A stretch of 5,109 nt of DNA from an uncultured Oscillospiraceae bacterium (GTDB lineage Bacteria > Bacillota > Clostridia > Oscillospirales > Oscillospiraceae), in the NCBI GenBank assembly GCA_900758315.1, contig CAAERF010000463.1, positions 1 through 5,109 on the forward strand. The letters run 5' to 3'. Under the pieces are notes generated by a model that saw only the letters and a program-made list of their open reading frames with translations, was not told the DNA's origin and made no database searches. Shown here piece by piece: positions 1 through 5,109 of the stretch. Made by a program: the position numbers and the translations under genes. The number at the start of each line of letters is the position of its first letter. Positions within the stretch are counted from its first letter, which is position 1.

Positions 1-3000
1 GCGACTACGCAATCGCACCCGCGGCTAACACCCGCACCTATACGGTGACGCTGCAGGCCAACGAGGGCACGAAAGACGCTCCTGACTGGGTGAATGTTCT
101 TCCCCTGACCCGGCAGTTCACGGTGCCAAAGAAAGTTTCCGCGCACACGGTGACCATCGTCCCGGAAGCGAATGACGCCGACTATACGATTTCCCTCGGC
201 GAAACCACCCGCCCCACGCTTAGGGCCGAGGTTTTTGGGGAAGGCGGTGAGCAGGCAAGCTACACCACCGGCAAATGGAGCAGCAGTGACACGCTCATTG
301 CCACCATCAACGAGGATACCGGCGTTGTTGCCACCACAGGAACCAAGGTGGGAGCCGTCACCTTTACCTTTACGGCGGACAACGGGACTGAGGACGCTAC
401 CGATGATGTGACGGGCGAGTCAGAGCCCTATACCGTGACGGCAGGCGATTCCTTAGCACTGGTGATTCCCGGCGGATCGTCCATCGTGACGCGGGTAAAT
501 CAGCCCGCCACCGTGCTGTGGAGCTCCAACGCCGCGCTGATGGCACCGGACAAAGAGTTCAATTACAGGATTGACCTGTATGAGGGCAACTACGCGAATG
601 AGGCGGCGCTGAGCGGCCTCAATCCCGTTGCGACTTATACCGCCGGCAAGGATAAAAACAGCGTGCGGATCGAGGAGAATGTGCTCTCCAGGCTCTCCAA
701 CGGCGATACCCCTGCCTACACGGTATTGGTCTCCATGCCGCACCCCAACGCCGAGGGTGAGAACGTCCGCCTGTCGGCACTTGCCTGGATCATCGTGCAG
801 GCACCACCTGCCACAGCCAAGCTGACACCGCCCCAGAGCATTTACCTCACGGATACCGACAGCGCCGTCAATATCGACTGGTCGGTGGAAAACGCCACTG
901 ACGGGGCCTCTCAACAGCCCACGCTGACCATTACCCGGGTCACAGAGGACAACACCACCCAAGAGGTGGCCAGAGAGAGCCTATCCGGTACCTCCGGAAG
1001 CTTCTCCCTGTCATTGCAGAGTGTGAAGGACGGCAATCTAAAGGACACCTATCAAGTGGTTTTGAGCGTGGAGAACCCTGGTGAGGAATCTCCCAGCACA
1101 GACTCCTTCCCCCTGTATGTCTACGATGCCGACGCACTGAAGGTGCAGGACGACAAAGGAGACACGATTTCTAAGCTGACCATGGACAATACCTCCAAGG
1201 TCAGCGGCAGCCTGCCCACTGATACAGCTGAAATTTTGCAGCTGCGCCAGGAGTTGGGGCTGATCGAGTACATAGGCATCAACTATGACGAGTACGGATG
1301 GAACTCCTTTAAAGACGGCATCCGGTGGCTCTCCAGCAACAACAATGCCATTTCCGTCAACTACAAGCAGGGCGGACTGTATGAGGACATCAGAAACTTC
1401 TCCTTTGATTCCTACCTTCCCGAAACCAAAATGGCGCTGTCCGGCTTGGCCAACGGTACCGCAACCGTCACGGCTACCCATGCCGCCACGGGCATGCGTG
1501 CCGATGTACAGGTGACAGCGAAAACGCTGCAAAATAAGTTCTATCTCTTCCAGCTGACGCCTGCAGCGGAAACTACGCTGCAATACACTGATGGCAAAGG
1601 TGTGTCCAAAACGGTCACGACCAACAGTGAAGGCGTGCTGGCGCTTTACGAACCCAACGGAATCGCCAGTGAGGTGTCCCTGCAGTCCGGCTCCGGCGCG
1701 GATATTTATCTGGGCACCATCTATAAAGAAAATCTGCGTTCCGGCGAGCAGGATGCCACAAAACTGCAGCTTTATCCCTTGAATACCTTCAGCCTTCGGC
1801 GAGTCGCCCGGGCATCTGTGACGCTCATCACGCCGGGCGGCGATCCGCTGGCGAACAAGACGGTGACCGTTCGCGGTGGCGTTTATAAAAACGGAGGCTA
1901 CTGCGAGACAGCTCTGCTGGGCTCCGGGGCAGGAGCACTTGTCAGCGGCATCACCGGCGACACCTATACCACGGATGCGGAGGGAAATATAACCGTCTAT
2001 CTGGATTCCACCCAGTTCTGGTCGGCCGAAAAGGGCGAGTGCAACACCACGGTGCTTTCCGCTCTGGATCAGCTGGAGTACATTCTGGAGATCAGCGCAA
2101 TTGACGGCGACAAGTACTATCCGCTGCTGCTGACCGTCAACGGCAAGCTGGGCGTGGATGATGTAATGCGCACCGCAGAGGGCGTTGTCTCTCTGGAGTG
2201 CGTGCCGGAAGGGGAGGAAAACAAACCCTTCATTGTGGCGCAAAGCGTTGATTACGGTCTTGCCAACGGTCAGAAGGTGGATGTCCGCAACTCGACTGGG
2301 AAGATTGGCCCTAACAGCAGCTTTAAAACAGCAACCCTGCACACCACCATGTTCCTCTGGGGCGAGAAGATTGCCAACGCGAAGAATTACAGTCTCAAGC
2401 TGGCGGACGAATACGGCGTTCTTCCTGCCGCCCAGAGCAGCAGTACCACGCAGTATCCCTTCTCATCCATCCCTGTAGCGGAAAACGATCTGACCCTCAC
2501 CGAGGCCACCATGACCACCTCTGGATGGATCGCCGACGGCAAGGATGTAGGTATGAAAACGCAGCTGAGCCTGAACGGCAGCCTGCTGCAAGAGAAAATA
2601 ATGCCCTTCCGGGTCGTTGATCTGACCCGAGTGCCCAAGGTGACAGAGGATGAGCGCGTCACCGGTATTCTGCTGACGATGAAGGACTCCAGTGGAGTGA
2701 ATGACGTTGACTTTGGCGGAGTGGGCGATAGTAACATTCTCAAGGTGCTGACCGGACGGCTGGATGATCTGAGCGGTCCGGTGGACACATCCGTGTTCAA
2801 AATGATTATCACCCCTAGCGAAGATCCCTCCGTGTTCCGTGCCATGATTTGGGCCGGGTACAATACGCTGGAGATGGAGGACATGGACTATTCCGAGGAC
2901 GGCGTGGCCTTGGGTGCGAATGTGCTGACACAGAACCTGGAAGTGGGCGTGCCCGGGACCGGGGATCTGAGTCAGATGGCCAAAGGCACCTATAATCCCG

Positions 3001-5109
3001 AGGGGGAGTACAAAGCCAACTCCATGGCCGGCAAGGTCACCAACACGGATCTCAACTTGCAGTTGGAGGGCTTTTACGAAGCGGAAATCCGCTATAACGC
3101 CGAAAAAAAGGAGTGGGAGGTTTTCACCGTAGGCGGCGGCTTTACCGCCGGCGTTGGCGTGGGCTTCACCTTCAGCGTGAACGCCATGGCTGGCCCCGTA
3201 CCGTTGACAGCAACCTTTGAGCTGGGTGGTGCCATTCAGCTGGATTTCCGTACCGCAGTGCGCTACGGCCGGCAGGGCGAGGGTACAGAGCTTGCCTGGA
3301 GCGATCCAACGGCCACGGCAGTGAATGACTTTTTGACCACGCTGCGTATCAACGCCTATGTCCACGCGTTTGGCGGCATTGGATTTGACTATTCGGTCGT
3401 GGCGCTGAAGATCGGCCTATTCGGCAATTTGGATGTGGATAGTCAGAATAAGTTCCTTTCCCGCACCTATCTTGCCGACGAGACAAAGCGCCAGATCAAC
3501 GGTCAGGCCCTGGGGATCCAAAGCGAAGTGGGAATCAAATTTGTGGCCAACTTCCTGTTTATCTCCTACGAGGCGGTGATCGCCTCCGGAACCCTTGGAG
3601 CTACCAGGACTTTTAATGACTGGAAAACAATCGACAACTACTGGAATAACGCCACCAGTGGGCTGAGCCTTGCCTCGCTGCGGATGGCGGCGGCCCAGAG
3701 CGGAATGCAGGTGGCTTCTGGCAGTGCAACGCTCCAAAGCCGGGACTATCTGGAGCAATATGCCCGTACTTGGGGCCAGCCCCAGCAGCGGATGATGCTG
3801 TTCTCTCTGAACTCCACCAGTGGGCTGGAAAACATCCAGACCAATGCCAACCCCACATCCTATCCACAGCTCAGCGATGACGGGAAGGTATTGGCCTACA
3901 TCAACGACGGCAACAGCAGCAGTATTTACGACAGCCGGGCGCATTTCTCCACCCTCAATGGCGGCGTCTATACTCTCTCCAGTGAAATTGACGCTTCCAC
4001 AGAGTTCCCCGGCTACGGTGACACGAGCGTTTCTTTGTCTGGCACTGGCAGCTTCGCGGCGGCGGCTTGGGTTCGCATGGGCACCGACCTGCCGGGTAAA
4101 AATGCCGGTGATTCCGTGACATTGGAAGAGCAAAACCTGCTGATGAACAGCACGGAAATCGTAGTGTCCGTCTATGACGGCACAACCTGGACTTCCACCC
4201 GCCTAACCAACGACGGCATGCCGGATCTGGCCCCAGCCACGGCAGTGGGCGGCGACGGCAAGGCCATCGTGTTCTGGCGCAGCGTCTACACCCCCGATCC
4301 CGGTACGCAGGACAGCAACAACCTGCTGAACTTCACGACCAGAGATTGTATCATGTACCGTTGCTATGACAGCAGTAACGGCACCTGGAGCGAGTCCAAA
4401 ATGCTTTATAACGGTGCTACTGGCAGCGTGAAGGCGTTGCAGGCGGCCATGCTGCCCGACGGAACCGCTATGGCGGTTTACTCGCTGGACCGCAGCGGAA
4501 CCGGAGATACCTCCGCCTACGAGATCGCCTATTGTACCGTGGCTGCTGACGGAACTCCCGGTACAGCCATGCTGGCGACCTGTGACAGCAATCTTGACGA
4601 AAACCCCCAGGTCGTTGCAGCCAACTTCGGCAGCGGGGATGACCGATTTGTCATCGGTTGGCATAGTGTCCGAGACGGCAGCAGCGATATCCAGCTGTTG
4701 GCTGTGGACGGCAGCGGCACCATGTCCAACAGTTTCCCCGGCTCTCTGTCTGCCCTGACCAGCAGCGGCAACGCCGTCGTGGGCGGAGACTTCCGCTTCG
4801 CTTCCCTCAGTGGGGATCATCGCAGCCTCAATGATCTTACCATCGTCTGGAATGAGACTGTCAATGATGCCAACGGCGCGGTAGATCACGGCATTTTGAA
4901 GGCGGCCAAGCTGCGCTATGCCACAAATACCTACACTCTGTCTGCACCATTGGAACTGGCAGAGCTGCCGGATCGCACGCTGGCTGACCATTTTGATGCC
5001 TATGTCAGCGGCACCAATCAGGTGCAGGCTGCCATTCAGGCAACCCGGTATGACGATAAAAACCCAGAGGTAATCGGCGGCGTGACCGTTCCGGGGGAGG
5101 AAACGATCA
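1..5109 (+). CDS. Giant multidomain surface/secreted protein, Ig-like modules plus C-terminal beta-propeller (partial, both ends missing)
   Basis: Codons 3-5108 form one uninterrupted frame of 1702 residues. Bases 1-2 and 5109 belong to cut codons. The frame has no stop while the other two forward frames are broken repeatedly, and no frameshift is needed. The composition is that of an extracellular beta-rich protein: rich in Thr, Ser, Gly, Asn and Asp, acidic overall, with only seven Cys (residues 634, 680, 733, 1449, 1454, 1511, 1527) and no hydrophobic transmembrane helix. In order it carries Ig-like sandwiches (about 1-509), a CnaB-like and a Big_1-like module (510-718), an uncharacterised region (719-1039), a glycine-rich amphipathic strand region (1040-1206), a linker and a propeller-like repeat array (1283-1702). 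Such architectures are known in Clostridia surface proteins, usually with a signal peptide and an SLH or sortase anchor, none of which is in view. A role in adhesion or ligand binding is inference; no enzymatic motif was seen. The coding call is very secure; the function is not. Confidence 0.95.
3..149 (+). other. C-terminal remainder of a beta-sandwich domain
   Basis: Residues 1-49 show alternating strands such as TYTVTLQANEG and a closing strand RQFTVPKK. This is typical of the last strands of an Ig-like or cadherin-like domain whose first half lies upstream of the window. It shows that the domain string continues to the left. The domain family cannot be named from this remnant. Confidence 0.45.
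150..437 (+). other. Big_2-like bacterial Ig domain
   Basis: Residues 50-145 begin with a strand (HTVTIVPEA), followed by the most recognisable Ig-like signature in the window: W92-S-S-S-D with the continuation LIATINEDTGVVATTGTKVG and the strand AVTFTFTA ending near residue 125. The W-S-S-x-(D/N) ... A-x-I/V-(D/N)-x-x-T-G-x-V-x-A/T ... G pattern is the hallmark of the Big_2 family found in intimin/invasin-type and Gram-positive surface proteins. Here it most likely serves as a stalk or spacer module. The family call rests on this motif read by eye; a profile search was not run. Confidence 0.65.
438..815 (+). other. Beta-sandwich (Ig/FN3-like) module, atypical
   Basis: Residues 146-271 alternate hydrophobic strands and turns. 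They include a core Trp in TVLWSSNAAL (W173), the strands FNYRIDLYEGNY and PAYTVLVSMPHP, and a last strand LSALAWIIVQAP. The spacing of about 120 residues with a Trp on an early strand and a Tyr-containing late strand is sandwich-like. The segment lacks the Big_2 T-G-x-V-x-A signature, so the family is left open. It directly follows the Big_2-like domain with no linker visible. Confidence 0.4.
816..1130 (+). other. Beta-sandwich (Ig-like) module
   Basis: Residues 272-376 start after a Pro-rich joint (APPATAKLTPPQ), then run IYLTDTDSAVNIDWSVEN with core W293, PTLTITRVTED, GSFSLSLQSV, DTYQVVLSVENPGEES and the final strand SFPLYVYDAD. It resembles the preceding module in layout: proline-rich entry, D-W/L-W strand, and an xY-x-V-x-hydrophobic-S late strand. 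The two may be divergent copies of one domain type, which structure comparison would be needed to prove. No catalytic or metal-binding cluster was seen. Confidence 0.45.
1131..1529 (+). other. Big_2-like domain with a long internal insertion
   Basis: Residues 377-509 contain a Big_2-like core split in two. The first part has IRWLSSNNNAISVN (W442-L-S-S-N), and the closing part has KMALSGLANGTATVTATHA followed by the strand ADVQVTAKT. Between the entry strand (ISKLTMDNTSKVSG) and W442 lies an unusual stretch rich in Tyr, Glu, Gln and Leu (AEILQLRQELGLIEYIGINY), which looks partly helical. A second extra segment containing YEDIRNFSFDSY separates the W-S-S motif from the G-x-A-x-V-x-A strand. The insertions make this the least standard Ig module here; they could form a binding surface, which is inference. 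Confidence 0.5.
1530..1799 (+). other. CnaB/carboxypeptidase-regulatory-like beta module
   Basis: Residues 510-599 read FYLFQLTPAAETTLQYTDG (from F513), then VSKTVTTNSEGVLALYEP, then a strand ADIYLGTIYKENLRSG and a closing TKLQLYPLNTFSLRR. The T-T-N-S-E-G-V-L-A-L-Y-E-P element resembles the T-D-x-x-G-x-A/Y-x-hydrophobic turn and strand of CnaB-type and carboxypeptidase-regulatory-like prealbumin folds. I see no clear Lys-Glu-Asn isopeptide triad, so an isopeptide bond is not claimed. A stabilising stalk module is the likely role; the family call is tentative. Confidence 0.4.
1800..2156 (+). other. Big_1 (invasin)-like Ig module
   Basis: Residues 600-718 open with ASVTLITPGGDPLANKTVTV, the classic start of a Big_1/invasin-type domain (V-x-x-x-D/G-x-x-x-x-P-L-A-N-x-x-V). 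They continue with GDTYTTDAEGNITVYLDS, matching the family's T-D-x-x-G-x-hydrophobic strand, and end in QLEYILEISAIDGDKYYPLLLTV. Two cysteines (C634 and C680) flank the central T-D-A-E-G-N strand and could pair. The domain is about 115 residues, somewhat longer than the usual 90-100, with a Gly/Ala-rich loop (LLGSGAGALVSG) as the extra part. Confidence 0.5.
2157..2639 (+). other. Uncharacterised beta-rich segment
   Basis: Residues 719-879 contain many short strands, including GVVSLECVPEGEENKPFIVA, FKTATLHTTMFLWGEKI, NDLTLTEATMTTSGWIADGK, VGMKTQLSLNG and IMPFRVVDLTRVP. One Cys (C733) lies near the start. A low-complexity turn rich in Ser, Thr and Gln sits around residues 806-815. I recognise no named family. 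Two smaller sandwich domains are possible, with a break near the Ser/Thr/Gln stretch. This segment bridges the Ig-like stalk to the middle region. Confidence 0.35.
2640..3119 (+). other. Uncharacterised acidic domain preceding the glycine-rich strand region
   Basis: Residues 880-1039 begin RVTGILLTMKDSSGVNDVDF, then a short helical part (NILKVLTGRLDDLSG). Next come two strand-like repeats 13 residues apart, D928-T-S-V-F-K-M-I-I and D941-P-S-V-F-R-A-M-I-W, which share D-x-S-V-F-(K/R). An acidic patch (MEDMDYSEDG) and the strands NLQLEGFYEAEIRY and KEWEVFTV follow. The last strands already show the alternating pattern of the next region, so this is probably the front of one larger folding unit. 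No family was recognised and no catalytic motif seen. Confidence 0.35.
3104..3110 (+). promoter_or_regulatory. In-phase A AAA AAG slippery heptamer (possible -1 frameshift site)
   Basis: The codons GAA AAA AAG at 3102-3110 contain the heptamer A AAA AAG in the phase used by the E. coli dnaX -1 frameshift signal. A -1 slip would add about 36 mostly Arg-rich codons and stop at TGA 3218-3220. The usual stimulators are poorly placed. The purine-rich GGAGGG at 3065-3070 is over 30 bases upstream. The G/C-rich inverted repeat (GGCGG at 3132-3136 with CCGCC at 3145-3149) starts about 21 bases downstream. It may be a chance Glu-Lys-Lys run. Confidence 0.2.
3120..3620 (+). other. Glycine-rich amphipathic beta-strand region, barrel- or helix-like
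   Basis: Residues 1040-1206 hold successive strands with alternating small/hydrophobic and polar residues: VGGGFTAGVGVGFTFSVNAM, VPLTATFELGGAIQLDFRTA, LRINAYVHAFGGIGFDYSVV, LKIGLFGNLDVD, and SEVGIKFVANFLFISYEAVI ending at TLGATRTF. They are separated by polar loops, including AWSDPTATAVNDF and SQNKFLSRTYLADETKRQ. The Gly-aromatic alternation resembles membrane beta-barrel strands more than Ig domains. In a Gram-positive protein it would more likely be a soluble barrel, beta-solenoid or pore-like module. There is no Cys. The compositional shift from the neighbouring segments is clear; the fold and role are inference. Confidence 0.45.
3621..3848 (+). other. Linker with probable short helices
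   Basis: Residues 1207-1282 switch from strands to a Ser/Ala/Gln/Met-rich stretch. It has a likely helix around ASLRMAAAQSGMQVASG, then SRDYLEQYARTWGQPQQRMM, and ends in LFSLNSTSGLENIQTN. It sits between the glycine-rich region and the first propeller blade. The paired Gln and Met residues and the lack of strand alternation suggest a flexible joint or a helical cap. No cleavage motif can be asserted. Confidence 0.4.
3849..5109 (+). other. Beta-propeller-like repeat array, about seven blades (last one truncated)
   Basis: Residues 1283-1702 show a recurring blade pattern: P-x-hydrophobic, a D-G or G-D turn, then a strand ending in an aromatic residue. The aligned positions are Y1299, W1356, W1425, Y1493, W1553, W1616 and probably Q1679, giving intervals of 57, 69, 68, 60, 63 and 63 residues. 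Examples are SYPQLSDDGKVLAYINDG, PATAVGGDGKAIVFWRS, AAMLPDGTAMAVYSLDR and DDRFVIGWHSVRDGSSD. Two blades carry an Asp-box-like Y-D-(S-S-N)-G-T-(T)-W-(T/S) element ending at W1396 and W1462. Cys pairs C1449/C1454 and C1511/C1527 lie here. Propellers of this kind bind glycans or proteins; no sialidase-type catalytic set was seen. The window ends inside the seventh blade. Confidence 0.6.

Noticed and set aside
172..411. Short forward frame of 79 codons
   Set aside because: It is out of phase with the long open frame, Pro/Arg-rich in the way shifted frames of G+C-rich genes are, and overlaps the well-supported Big_2-like domain.
1038..2342. Antisense reading frame of 434 codons
   Set aside because: It is the exact codon-aligned complement of the sense gene, ends at the sense CTA codon at 1038, and its translation lacks domain-like character. 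Avoidance of TTA/CTA/TCA in the sense strand explains it.
3132..3149. G/C-rich inverted repeat that could suggest a terminator hairpin
   Set aside because: The stem is short, has no following T-run and lies inside an open coding frame that encodes Gly-Gly-Gly-Phe-Thr-Ala-Gly. It is mentioned only as a weak possible stimulator for the slippery site.
2463..3365. Antisense reading frame of 300 codons
   Set aside because: Same codon-aligned reverse frame, ended by the sense TCA at 2463. No ribosome binding site or recognisable product, and it lies wholly inside the sense coding sequence.
3417..4133. Antisense reading frame of 238 codons
   Set aside because: Ended by the sense CTA at 3417. It shares the same reverse frame as the other antisense blocks and has no independent coding evidence.
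4203..4991. Antisense reading frame of 262 codons, Ala/Gly/Val-rich
   Set aside because: Ended by the sense CTA at 4203. The composition is the complement of the Gly/Asp/Ser/Thr-rich sense codons, so it is a shadow of the propeller region.
3849..5109. Sialidase or other glycosidase identity for the propeller
   Set aside because: The Asp-box-like elements are only two and imperfect, and no arginine triad or catalytic Tyr/Glu arrangement was recognised, so an enzymatic call is not supported.

Overview
The whole window lies inside one very large protein-coding gene on the + strand. The frame beginning at base 3 stays open for 1702 consecutive codons (3-5108), with neither a start nor a stop codon, so both ends of the gene lie outside. 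There is no intergenic space, RNA gene, mobile element, CRISPR array, promoter or terminator that I can support. Residue n of the visible fragment starts at base 3n, and residue numbers below use this rule.

The G+C-rich sequence (mid-50s percent by eye), its avoidance of TTA/CTA/TCA codons, and its string of beta-sandwich modules fit a giant secreted or cell-surface protein of a Gram-positive Clostridia-type bacterium, perhaps a gut Oscillospiraceae/Lachnospiraceae relative. This placement is inference from composition and architecture. No signal peptide, SLH domain, LPXTG motif or other anchor is visible.

The layout has three blocks. The N-terminal half (about 3-2640) is a chain of Ig-like and other beta-sandwich modules: a Big_2-like domain, two less typical sandwiches, a Big_2-like domain with a long insertion, a CnaB-like module, a Big_1-like module and a further beta-rich segment. 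The middle (about 2640-3620) is an unrecognised domain running into a glycine-rich stretch of alternating hydrophobic/polar strands. A short Gln/Ser/Ala-rich linker (about 3621-3848) follows. The C-terminal part (3849 to the edge) is a repeat array with a period of 57-69 residues that looks like a seven-bladed beta-propeller, with the last blade cut by the window.

A plausible reading is a rod of Ig-like stalk domains presenting a distal beta-barrel-like or beta-helical unit and a propeller, for adhesion or glycan/protein binding. No catalytic motif was recognised, so the function is unassigned. The most unusual points are the amphipathic glycine-rich segment, the propeller array and an in-phase A AAA AAG slippery heptamer at 3104-3110. 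Long antisense reading frames exist but are fully explained by codon bias.
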